DNA of 64,000 nucleotides. It comes from Acanthococcus lagerstroemiae (taxonomy: Eukaryota > Arthropoda > Insecta > Hemiptera > Eriococcidae). Where the stretch lies: assembly GCA_031841125.1 (NCBI GenBank), contig CM063114.1, forward strand, positions 30,139,266 to 30,203,265, read 5' to 3'. The translations under genes were made by a program, and so were the position numbers. Below are positions 54,275 to 64,000 of this stretch, piece after piece (the stretch's first letter is position 1; the number at the start of each line of letters is the position of its first letter). Under the pieces are notes generated by a model. That model saw nothing but the letters and a program-made list of their open reading frames with translations. It had not been told where the DNA came from and searched no databases.

Positions 54275-55651
54275 ATGGTTTCCCTCGAGAATGCACAAGA
54301 CACAGGATCTTCACTTCGCAGACCTAAATCTGATCAGCACAAGAATGGTAGCTTCAATGAACATACGGACATGAAGCTCGAAGAATACGAGCCCTATGAC
54401 CATGGTAACACTGACCATGCTCTTCAACGGCTCGGAGCTCTTTTCCATCTAGTGAAGTACATCATCGGCACAGGCCTACTGGTAATACCATTCGCCTTCA
54501 AAAATGTTGGATACCTGACCGGCATTATTGGTACCCTTCTCGTTGGCTTACTTTATACTCACATCATACACATGTTACTCGATGTTGAATACGAGTTATG
54601 CAAACGTCTGCGAAAACCGAATCTCACATACATTAATTTGGTTGAAAATGTTTTCAAGACTGGCCCGGAAAAAATTCGGTTTATGGGGCCGTACTTTCAC
54701 TTCATTACGTACTTCAACTATGTGGTGATTCATACCATAGGCGATGCCGGCTACCTGTTGGTAATGGGCGGAAATTTAAAAGGCTTGTACGATGGCTATT
54801 ATGGTGTGGATTTGGACATCAAGAACTTTCTTCAGGGGCTGACCATCCCTCTTATGATACTATGCTGGATTCCAAGGCTCAAATTCTTAGTACCTTTCTC
54901 ACTCCTCACCAATTTTTTCACCCTATTTAATGTCTTTGTTATACTCGCTATTCCAGTGCCAGAAGGTACTGAAATTGGATCACCAAAAGCCGTGAATGAC
55001 ATTTTCTTTTTCCCGCAATTTTTTGCAATGATGCTGTCAGCCCTGACGGCAACAGGTATAATGCTGCCAATAAAAAACGACATGAAAAACCCCAAAGGTT
55101 TTGGTTCTCCCGGAGGCGTGCTCACTATCTCCATGGCGATTGTAACTGTTGCTTATGCAGGTTTTGGGTTTTTATGTTACCTGAAATATGGTGACTTGAT
55201 TCAGGGAGATATTCTCTTCGATTTACCAAAGGGAGAATTATTGCCTATATTAGTGTACTCGTTGTACACGTTAACAATAAGTATATCATACACGTTATGT
55301 TTTTACATTGTTTTTGACACAATGTGGAGCAATTATCTCAACGAGAAGATGTCGAATAGTAAATATGAATTCATAGTGAAGTACGGACTGAAGGCACTTA
55401 TAAATATCTCAGCTTATTTGATAGCGGTAGCACTTCCGAATTTCGAGTTGTATTCATCTTTGGTCGGAACTTTGAGTATACTAATCGATTTGTGTGTTCC
55501 CCCTGTTCTGCACATTATTGTATTATCAACTAGGAAAGGGGTTTCTTTTACCATTTTTAAAGACGTTCTGATTATAATTCTCTCTTCTTCCTTGTTTATA
55601 GGTGGACTCTGTGGAACAATTATTGATATTATAACATTTTATAATAAATGA
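54275..55651 (+). CDS. Proton-coupled amino acid transporter-like protein 5 (SLC36/AAAP family)
   Basis: 458 aa from ATG 54275; the frame is open three codons further to a TTG, which is not used. Intronless. TM1 about 53-73 with IGTGLL (GTG 65-67), EYELCKRLRKPNLTY after TM2, MGGNLK and YDGYYG after TM3 as in transporter 4, and about 11 TM segments. In TM6 Thr258 stands at the family Glu position and Lys267 replaces Glu of PLEN (here PIKN). The N-terminus is longer and polar. The last codons AAT AAA TGA contain the poly(A) signal. Sister of transporter 4, which lies 13 kb upstream in the same orientation. Substrate not readable. Confidence 0.95.
   Translation: MVSLENAQDTGSSLRRPKSDQHKNGSFNEHTDMKLEEYEPYDHGNTDHALQRLGALFHLVKYIIGTGLLVIPFAFKNVGYLTGIIGTLLVGLLYTHIIHMLLDVEYELCKRLRKPNLTYINLVENVFKTGPEKIRFMGPYFHFITYFNYVVIHTIGDAGYLLVMGGNLKGLYDGYYGVDLDIKNFLQGLTIPLMILCWIPRLKFLVPFSLLTNFFTLFNVFVILAIPVPEGTEIGSPKAVNDIFFFPQFFAMMLSALTATGIMLPIKNDMKNPKGFGSPGGVLTISMAIVTVAYAGFGFLCYLKYGDLIQGDILFDLPKGELLPILVYSLYTLTISISYTLCFYIVFDTMWSNYLNEKMSNSKYEFIVKYGLKALINISAYLIAVALPNFELYSSLVGTLSILIDLCVPPVLHIIVLSTRKGVSFTIFKDVLIIILSSSLFIGGLCGTIIDIITFYNK
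55643..55648 (+). terminator. Poly(A) signal inside the last codons of transporter 5
   Basis: AATAAA encodes the last two residues (N-K) and abuts the TGA stop; no other canonical signal follows within about 200 nt. Confidence 0.55.
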
Positions 55652-55876
55652 TATAATGTATTGCTCTTTTGACTTGTTTAAAATTCTGCAATTTTCAGCT
55701 TGATATCAACTACCTATATTTTCAATTACAATTCCAGACAGCCTTGGAAATACAAAATACGTATAAAATAATGCGCCTGCTAAATGAATGACGCCTTTTT
55801 TCTCGAAGAGCTATCTTCAAAAAATATCAGTAAACCCACAAGAAACTGGCAGAAAAATTTAATGAGTAATTTTATT

Positions 55877-55999
55877 CTTTTTGTAGGGTGTGCCAATTCA
55901 CTTTTCCTTCTTCTGTATTCCAGAGCGCTTTCGGCTGTTATGCCATCATCAGTGGAGTACCCTAAATGAGACTAGTGAATTGGCACACCCTACAAAAGG
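55877..55999. repeat. Small MITE-like hairpin after transporter 5
   Basis: GTAGGGTGTGCCAATTCACT (arm 55877-55902) and AGTGAATTGGCACACCCTAC (arm 55974-55999) are perfect inverted repeats around a 71-nt loop. Confidence 0.88.
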
Positions 56000-58465
56000 A
56001 ATATTACCAAGTTCACTCACACTCCAAAATGGACACTAAGGGTAATTTTATGTTAGCGTGACAATTCGTGGCCCTGAACCCCCTTGACTGAAGGCCTCTG
56101 TGTATCCTAATAATATGCTTGCAAAATTGTTTGACAAAATATTATATGACTGTACTTACTCGGTCTTCAGTCCTAAGTGTTTTTCTAAAATGGCTGATTT
56201 CAAAATAGACGGTTGTTTTTTCATCATTTCATTCATATTAATTTATATGGGCTTTATCGCCTGTATTAACCATGCTCGAACGCGAATATTTTTACGTTTA
56301 CAATTCCATTTATAGTATTCATGAAGGTATTTGGGTACAAAGGTTTGCGAGATATTTTACTGTAAAGGTTTCGATAAGTATCTAAAATCATATTTTGCTG
56401 CCTAAATCTTTTTTTCTTTTTTTTGTAGTAAATCTTCTTTTTTTAGGGATCAGAAACAAAAGTAAAATGCATAATGAAAAATAAATTATGGGAATCATGT
56501 GCACTACCGGTAATGGGTAAGGGATAAATCAAAAGTTAAGGACTGTAGATTTATCATGAAAAAAGTGAAATTTGATCAGGCTGTCCATCCTTGTTCGGAA
56601 ATGATTTTCCCTGACTTTTCCAGGTTTTCTAGGCCAATTTTTCCAGTTTTCCAGACCCTTCGAATACAAATTACACATGCAAGGGAGGAGGGTCAAATTT
56701 TTTCGAACATCGTGAGCGGCGAATATCGTCAATCACTCCAGAAACTTTTTTTTTACTACCTTGTGCTTGAGAAACTGTGACAGAGGGGGTGTAAAGATTT
56801 ACTGATGGAAATGATACCGCGCTCTATGGGGTGCAGCGTGGTGCGATGTCAATTAACGACTCCATCGATTTTTTTCGTGTGACTTAATGTCCACCGTGAA
56901 GGGGGGGGGAGGACTGAAAGAATAGAACTCGAAAATTGGTTTATAGGTCCTCGAGGTCGCTGAATTCGATTTTAGGGGTAATTTTTGGATCCTGTCCCTC
57001 CTGGTGCGACCAGTGAGGTAGCGAGAGCGTAGGACAAGCAACGGTTGACTCGAAATTCACCCTTTCTAATTAAAGCCACCGAATAGAGTAAAAATACAAT
57101 CTTATTTAATCAAAGTGTTGCTAATAGAAAATAACGTCGTAAACATTTCTCAACTGAAAAAACACGGGAGTTTAAATTTGGTCCAGATTAAAAATCGGAA
57201 GCGATATTCGAAATTAGCGACACAAAACCAGCCCTATTTCGTAATTTTTCGCCGGAGAAGCTATATTCGTATTACGACAGTGCTCTGGAAGGGGTCGGAT
57301 AAAAATCTGAGGCGATATTCGAAATCAGCGACTCAAGGTTTGGTTGGCTATCCTATCCAAAAGCTTGACTTTAGAATTTCGTAAAGAATTTGGAACTTGA
57401 GGAATACTAGAGGAACCGGAATTAGCCCCTCCCTCGTGGAGCTGAATTGTTTAAGGTGAGGGAAAATAACTGTTAAAATGAATTCTGGAACCCAGGTGAA
57501 AAAGCTCCAGCATACCTAATGACAAATGCTATGAAAGCAAAAAGGTGGTTAGGATCTGGAAAATTATTGGCACCAGGGCAGGCGAAAAAGGCTTCAATTT
57601 AAGAGTATCGACCGATACAATATAAGGTCATACCTATATTTGAAAACAATGGACTCTTTCATAACGCGGTAATAATTATTATGCGGTCTTTAGATTTTTT
57701 TCAAATTTTGCGGATTAATTATTCTTTTTCCAAAATCTCGGAAGTCTCTTTCATTCATCCTTATCTACATTTGCGAAGGAGAAGGGAGCCGAAGAAAAAC
57801 CCGATGGTAGGATGTTCCAGAAGATGAAGTCATTGGTTTTTAAACTTCTATTTCATTAGAACTTTCTCAAACATTTTTTTACACTGGGGAGAGGAGCTAG
57901 ACCGAATATTTTTTCATTTTCGCGTCTTTTCGCGCCGACTTTCAGATTCTCGCGAACAGGATGAGATGAAAACCAGAGTTGCCGGATGAGCGACGTTGAA
58001 TCGGCCCACTCTCGAATTTTTTTAGGACCAAAAAGGACAAAAAAAAAGACCAAAATAACGTTCTTTATACGAGCACGCATCTCGCTTCGCTCGATACTCG
58101 CAGCATTTGCTTTCAGACTCTCCTAACATATACGATGGCTCAAAGGGAAAAGATAGTATGTCATATTTTAGTTTTCTGACTTGACAGCCCTGTTTGGACA
58201 TGGACAATATTTATTAACTTTCTCATAAACTACTAGCTGAATGCTGGACGTTGCATAATTAGAAAAACGCAGTTGTACCAACGTTATAATTGATTTTCTG
58301 AGAGAAAATGAAATGTGACATACTACCTTTTTCCTAGCCATTGTAAATAGGCACCCACCTGTAATTGAACAATGAAGAATTGAGATTCCAATTTGATTGA
58401 ATTTATGATATAGAATTCAAAATCGAATAAGGCAAAAAATAACAAACGAACAATTTCGTTTCAAT
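56000..58465. other. Intergenic with short repeats
   Basis: Around 56605-56660 CCCTGACTTTTCCAGG-type words match the hAT end at 59475-59608. A direct repeat with GCGATATTCGAAAT occurs at 57199 and 57311. No gene recognised. Confidence 0.4.
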
Positions 58466-58467
58466 CT

Positions 58468-58922
58468 AAGAACAGCAGTGTTGTTAGACATAACAAAACA
58501 AAATGACAATTGAATTTTATAAATTTTGTCATAATGACAAAACTATTTATCAGTTTTGTCGTATGACAAAATCGAAATGACATTTAAAAAAATGAATCAA
58601 ATGACAAAACAAAATGACACAAAAATTATTTTATGAAATTTTGTCTACTATCAAATGATGAACCATGCTAAACGACGTTAACTGATAACAGATTATGCTA
58701 AGCGACATTGCTATTGATAGTAGACTATGCTAAGCGACATTGCTATCGACAGTATATTATGGTAAGCGACATGACAAAAAGGAAGACAAAATGACAAAAT
58801 AATTTTCTCAGGACATAACAAAACTCTGAAGATGACAAAACTTATGACATTACAAAAAAAGATGAAATGCTCCCCTGACAAAATGACAAAAAATCGTTTT
58901 GTCTAACAACACTGAAGAATAG
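58468..58922. mobile_element. hAT MITE with TGACAAAA repeats and internal minisatellite
   Basis: Element 58476-58914 (439 bp) starts CAGTGTTGTTAGACA and ends TGTCTAACAACACTG, flanked by AAGAACAG and AAGAATAG (8-bp duplication, one change). TGACAAAA or its complement occurs more than a dozen times on both sides. The middle (about 58664-58762) holds four units of an approximately 32-bp repeat with ATGCTAAGCGACATTGCTAT. Confidence 0.88.
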
Positions 58923-59028
58923 ATACCAGTAAATAAGCATTGCGAAATTGACATTCCACTTCGGTTGAACTTTGACTCTAAAATTCGCACTCAAAGGTGG
59001 TGATGATCAGAATTAGCCACCATATGAA

Positions 59029-59150
59029 CAGGGTTGGCATGTTTTAAAACAATAAAGGTTCTTCATTGGTGAAAATGAACCTTCAATTCTTTAATTGTGG
59101 CTTATTTTTCAAATATCAATCGATTTCTAGTAGATTATCTGACAACCCTG
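59029..59150. mobile_element. Short hAT-like MITE
   Basis: Ends CAGGGTTGGCA and TGACAACCCTG are inverted; 122 bp, non-coding. No convincing 8-bp duplication. Confidence 0.55.
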
Positions 59151-59474
59151 ATGAAAACACGAAACAGCTGATATTAGGAGAGGTGTATAGGATTGGTTTG
59201 CGTTTTGTCATATGTTTTGTGAAAAGTCACGAAGTACGTTAAGTGTATAGCCGGCTTAATAGAAACACGCAGACGCGAAACGAATACCATGAAAACGATT
59301 TCATCACACCAACACACTCTGTACGACTGCGATAGAAGAGGGGGGGTTGTATTACCCACGTCCTTTTCCCGTGAAAGAAAAAAGAGAAGAAAATTGCCTG
59401 AGCGAAGCTAAGGAAAATTTTTTTCATAAGAAATAGGGTAAAATCCGTTTGAAATACAACAGAATTTCGCAGTC

Positions 59475-59608
59475 GATTTTTTTACAAAATTCCCTGACTT
59501 TTAGGTGAAAGATGCTGAAAATTCCAAAATTCCCTGACTTTCCCCTGACTTTTCCAGATGGACAAAATTCCCTGACTTTTCCAGGTTTTCCATAGAAAGG
59601 ACACCCTG
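59475..59608. mobile_element. hAT terminus with TTCCCTGACTTTTCC repeats
   Basis: Ends with GGACACCCTG at 59608 (CAGGGTGTCC read inward). Four ATTCCCTGACTTT(TCC) words in 110 bp are typical subterminal repeats of a widespread hAT group. The opposite end is missing. Confidence 0.6.
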
Positions 59609-59876
59609 TTGATTATGCGGGTCATGTTGCAAAAGGGGAGATGGACAGGTGGAAAGAAAAATTTTGGAATGGGTAACCAGGAAACAGAAAGAAATGTAAG
59701 GAGACCTACTAACCGATGGGTTGATGAAATCAAGCAACGTGCCGGTGTTGCCTGGGGAAGAGACGCCAGCGAAAGGGGCCGCTGGAAAAGAGTGGGGGAG
59801 GCCTATGCCCGGCAATTGGCGCATTATATAAAGACGTACGAACGGGCTGCCAAATAAAAAATTAATAAATAAATAA
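59609..59876 (+). pseudogene. RTE-like LINE C-terminal fragment with tail
   Basis: The frame to 59857 ends with RPTNRWVDEIKQRAGVAW and the block WKRVGEAYARQL, the C-terminal signature seen at 14214-15108. A better frame for the first 60 bases (GHVAKGEMDRWKEK) shows a frameshift near 59660. It ends with an (AAAT)n tail at 59858-59876, next to the hAT terminus at 59608. Confidence 0.75.
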
Positions 59877-59879
59877 ATC

Positions 59880-60250
59880 TTTTTTAAATTAGGATCGCTG
59901 CAGTCGACTAAAAAGTCTTCAGAGACTTAGTGTTCACAGAGTCATAATGAATCATATTGAGTCTAAGAGAGTTATAACAGTATCAATAACTCTCAACTGG
60001 GTCTGATTGAGTTTCTCTGATCACTCTTGCTGCAGTTATAGCTAGTCTTGAGAAAATTATAACGAGTTCTGAGACGATTTGACGAGGTGTTGGCAAGTCT
60101 TACTTCATAGCTCATTAAAACTTGTTGAAAACCTATCCCCACTTTGTATTATCTTATTCTAATTCTTTAAAAAAATGTTCAGAGTGTGTTCAAACTAATT
60201 CAATCCAAGTTGTTAAATACTATAATTCATGCTGATTCTTCTGTTAATTT
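59880..60250. other. Intergenic; first copy of a 95-bp direct repeat
   Basis: 60155-60250 resembles 60655-60750 (TATTCTAATTC.TTAAA, AGAGTGT.TTCAAACT, AAGTTGTTAA), so the LINE fragment between them is bracketed by repeat A sequence. Confidence 0.5.
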
Positions 60251-60266
60251 CCTGTGTTTTTTCAAC

Positions 60267-60530
60267 TTATAATTCTAGTGCATTATCCGCTTGATATTCC
60301 CCTCTAATATCAATATTTTCCAACTTTTTCAAATTCCATCTCTTCGCCCCTTTTTTTCTACCAAGTTTGTCCAATCTAAGGCTACATTTCATTATTACCA
60401 TGTTACAATCACGGTCAATATCGGCTCCTGGATAAGTTTTACAGTTTAATATTTCACTTATCAAACGTTGTTTCGTTATAATATAATCTATTTGATATCT
60501 ACCCAGGGTTTATCTGTCGGAGTTGGCGTT
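60267..60530 (-). pseudogene. LINE endonuclease fragment
   Basis: On the - strand the frame reads RYQIDYIITKQRLISEIL and then YPGADIDRDCNMVIMKC, matching the last motifs of an APE-type LINE endonuclease (QIDYI and the D-S-D-H-N motif). Here the catalytic His is replaced (DRDCN), so it is inactive. Then RWNLKKL, as in RTE-like and related elements. Upstream parts are out of frame. Confidence 0.72.
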
Positions 60531-60654
60531 CTCCTAGGTGCTTTTGGTCGCGATTTTAACGATATATTAACCTCACAGAGAGTCTTTTTATTCGTTAAGC
60601 TTAAGCTTCCTCACCACGACAAGATATCACCCAAGAGGAGGGACTTTGTAATAC

Positions 60655-62285
60655 CGTATTCTAATTCCTTAAAAATTCTTCCAGAGTGTCTTCAAACTGA
60701 TTCTATTCAAGTTGTTAAGATACTGCAATTTATTCTGATTCTTGTCTCATATTTCATCGCGCGAGTTTCATTCAACTCTTTTGAGACTCTTTCAGACTCT
60801 CTTACATCCTGTTAAGATTCATTCGACTACCTTAAATTTTAATGACTTTTCTGGATATTACATTCCTTGTTCAGTACAGTGCTGTCCAGACCTGAGCCTC
60901 AAGTTAATGGGGAAAGACACGAGGGGATCCTAAGCTGTTGGATGATAAAATAACGAAAAGATGCCATTGCAATACAAATGAAGCTGGGAAGTCAAAATCT
61001 TACGCACATGACGTACACGTATACCTTATTCTAAAGTCTTCAACAACTTGACACACTGGTAAATTTTTTTCTGAAATTTTCAGCGCATGCATTTTTTTGG
61101 TTATTAAATAATATTGCTCATTCAAAATTTGATTCTTAAATTTTAAAATTTTGTTTCTGAAACCTTAATACTTTACTCTATTTTTAATGCTGCAAAGCTA
61201 TCATTGTTGTGGTAATACAGGCGTGTAACATAAATGGGTACAACTTTGGATGCGTAATATACTAACTGAAAACAACTCACCCGAGTTTTATCAAAATCAG
61301 TACTTTCTTTTCATTGGTACCTATTCCTAATTGAAATGGTAAATTTTGAACAAAAAACTGAATTTCGACTCGTGGTTGCACCGCTGATAAAAATTAACTG
61401 TTCAAGCTCAAACTTTATTGAAATCTTCATTGTTCTTCATTTTGAATTATTTAGAGAAACTTTTGGGAGTGAGTTTCCTGAGAAGATTTTTTAAATAAGG
61501 AATATTTTTATCATGGTGGCTGATGGTTTCGTGAGCAGTGACACTCTAATATCATGATATTACCTCATGCCGAACATTTGCAAAGTGTTTTTCTCCACGA
61601 AAATAGCGCTAAAAATTTTGATTTACGATGGTTCTACTGCTGTTTGCTGAAGATTAATTTTACACGCGTATAGGGCTAAAAATACTTTTGTGGAAATAAT
61701 GCAGATAGTACAGTGACGGATTGAACAATCAAAACTTCTTAATACAGGTATATTTGCCAATTAGACGATTAAATGTAATCCCCGAGAAGATGACAGTCAG
61801 ATAATAATAATCAGCATAATTGATATGACGAATAAATAGTACTTTTATTTGAATGAAATCAGTGTACTGAAATATTCATCCAAAAACGGGCAGTAGGATT
61901 TAATTGTTGCATTAGTTGATAAGGTCTCTGGTTCCACCTAGTTCTTCACTCCGATTTTTCAGTATATTCAACCAGCAATATTACACACTGTTGAACTCCA
62001 CTGAATCAGAGTGACAATAACATCTACCTGCAGACCTGCACGTTTCATATTTACACGTATTACGCTACCACGATTACAATTTTTTGTGCGAGTAAGTAAA
62101 TCTTTCATTTATTTATGTTACGAAATAATTAAGCGTAAGTTATAAGTAAGTGGGTAGTAGTATAGGAGTATGGGTACCAAGGATCATTGAGAAACTTTTT
62201 GCAAGTATGTATCATCTGTCGCTTATATGACAGATATAGTTCAAATTACACTGAAATCAAGACAACTTGACAATATCAGTATTAT
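60655..62285 (+). repeat. Dispersed repeat A, copy 3 (most complete)
   Basis: Matches 49670-50935 and the interrupted copy at 43265-45535, same orientation. No frame is conserved; it may be the non-coding part of a larger element. Confidence 0.8.
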
Positions 62286-62289
62286 ATTT

Positions 62290-63545
62290 TTTTAAATCTA
62301 ATTGAACCCCTATAGTGGAAACCTCGTAACTCTAGGCATTCGATGATAGAGGGGGACGTATGACGATGCACGCATGGCAAATTGGCCCGAGGACACCGCA
62401 TCCCCTATCCCAGAAATGCCCCAAATGCGCCCGCGTCAGAATAGGGGGTAACTCTAGGCATTACTATGGAACTGATGGTCATTAAATATCGTTTTAGGAA
62501 AACAGAATGATATGTGTCAATTCATACATAATGAATTTTAAAAATTGCAGGTAAGCTCCGAGTAGAGCCTGACGGTTGGAGGGGGGGGGGGCGAATCCAG
62601 AAATGGAATCAAAAACTAAGAAACACCCACTAACAACATAAAGAATATAAAATGTGGAGAAATTGGCATATAGCCACCTGTGGAGCCTGAGAGAGAACCC
62701 ATTAAAAATTAGGGGTAAAACTGAAACCTGATTCAGCAACTTGTAAAGAGTGGCCTTCAGAGATTTCAATGAAGGTATTTACGCAGTTTTTGAAGAATTA
62801 CAAGATTTTAGTAGATTTGCAAGATTTTTATTTGTTATTTCCACTTTTAAGAGACAATTTTTTTGCATGCCAATTTTGAATCTTCAAATTTGTATTCCCT
62901 CCCTCCAAACAGAGAAAAACTTTCCGATACCACTGGAATCATACGTATTGCTCATTATGGGCACTTCGGTTACTGAAGCGAGGCACTTTTACACCTTTTT
63001 CTAATACAGGATCAACTCAACCAACTCGGATGGTCTATATGGTACTTTGCAGCTAAACATTAAATCTTGCTGCTGTACTGCAATTTTTCTTTTCTCACTT
63101 GGTGGGCGGAGGGGGGGGGGACAAAACACATTTGATGAACACTCTGAGGAACTAATTTCAGTGAGTCATTTTGTCAGGCCCTGAAAAAATCCTTTGTTTT
63201 AATTCAAAAGTTGTGCTATCTTCATGTATCCCCGGATAAAACTTTCGAAGGGTAAATAATTTATTGCATTCATAATATCTGTGCCCCTTCGGGAATAAGG
63301 GTGAGCACACACGTTCATACAGAATGAGGATAAGTCTCCTGCTCATGTATTTGAAGGCGGGTCATTTAGATTAAGATACCATTTATGATGGCAGCGAGGG
63401 ACTTGAAAGGAAGGCGGACTTAATGGTTTCATCTCCTGGTGAAAATTTTCTCGAGGATATTGCTTTCTACACTGAGAAAAACAAAATCGTCATGATAATT
63501 GTGAAAAAAGTAAAATTTAGATGTTTTAACACAAACACCTTAAGC
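62290..63545. other. Intergenic, no feature recognised
   Basis: GTAACTCTAGGCATT occurs twice (62327 and 62449). G-runs at about 62579-62591 and 63109-63120. No gene seen. Confidence 0.4.
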
Positions 63546-63549
63546 TAGG

Positions 63550-63980
63550 TTCACTTTTCTCAGTATAAAAAGTCAGTATCTACCCTCTAATAATACGTAA
63601 ACATACTGCTTCGTTATCCTGCCTCCTCCTACCCTAATAAAATGTCAGTTTCTTTATAACGCTCAAGCCGATGTAAGCGAATATATCTCATAATTAAATC
63701 TATTGTTCATATCAAACTTACCACATGGTCCTTCGGGACGGATAACTGAAGTCAACGTCATTGATGCCTGAATTCACTGATCCACATGTCATCAAGGCTG
63801 TTACTTATGTTCATAATTCGACTGGTGAACCAATACCGGCACTGTCATACCCCGACGCATACGGCGCTCATCTCTATTATAAAGATATCCTCGAAACACT
63901 GAAACAAATTTCAATGGTCATTTCACAATTTTGGCAAACAAGATCATGGAAACATTTAAATATGCTACAACAGAGGCGTA
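63550..63980. repeat. Dispersed repeat B, copy 2
   Basis: Partner of 23075-23500. On the - strand TTTGTTTCAG (acceptor-like, about 63902-63911) is followed about 180 bp later by CATGTGGTAAGTTT (donor-like, about 63718-63731), bracketing the best-conserved part. Confidence 0.7.
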
Positions 63981-64000
63981 AATGCAAATACGGGAGTAGG

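Overview
The window looks like insect nuclear DNA. It is AT-rich, gene-poor and crowded with metazoan-type transposons (hAT, pogo/Tigger, Harbinger-like, RTE-like and Jockey/CR1-like LINEs, tRNA-derived SINEs). Its genes have eukaryotic splice acceptors and AATAAA signals. A sap-feeding hemipteran (for example a mealybug, scale insect or aphid relative) would fit an expanded amino-acid transporter cluster, but that is inference; no species marker is visible.

The only convincing host genes are five intact, intronless coding exons, all on the + strand, for divergent proton-coupled amino acid transporter-like proteins (SLC36 branch of the AAAP family): 3469-4806, 5370-6722, 25977-27341, 39872-41284 and 54275-55651. 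By sequence, 1 and 2 form one pair, 4 and 5 another, and 3 lies between. Each starts 29-73 nt after a good 3' splice acceptor, so all probably have a 5'UTR intron and a single coding exon. Four of the five carry an upstream ATG in that short leader. All five have lost the acidic TM6 residue typical of SLC36 and carry Lys where the family usually has Glu in the following PLEN motif, so they probably form a lineage-specific subfamily with changed transport chemistry.

Layout: 1-1480 is a 280-bp tandem satellite with a 560-bp higher-order period, decaying to about 2270. 3.4-6.7 kb holds transporters 1 and 2. 7.5-13.4 kb is a field of foldback DNA: a roughly 1.7-kb inverted repeat with a hAT MITE in one arm, and a family of AAAGC/GAAGC-rich terminal-inverted-repeat elements. 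14.1-15.1 kb is a 5'-truncated RTE-like LINE (- strand). 18.9-23.9 kb holds a tandem repeat, a Harbinger-like MITE, RT relics, a triplicated CCAAT/CRE/TATA-like module and a SINE. 26.0-27.3 kb is transporter 3. 29-34 kb has two unclassified elements packed with internal motif repeats. 35.9-38.4 kb is a nest of DNA transposons (pogo MITE in hAT in hAT, perhaps in another). 39.9-41.3 kb is transporter 4. 41.9-50.9 kb holds SINEs, a decayed ZMYM1-like hAT and copies of a 1.3-2.2 kb unknown repeat. 51.1-54.0 kb is a 2.9-kb element with about 180-bp inverted termini, an integrase-like relic and a LINE inside. 54.3-55.7 kb is transporter 5. 55.9-64 kb is again repeats.

No rRNA, intact tRNA, CRISPR array or bacterial-type operon was seen. 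All alignments and motif calls were made by eye; boundaries of old elements are approximate.
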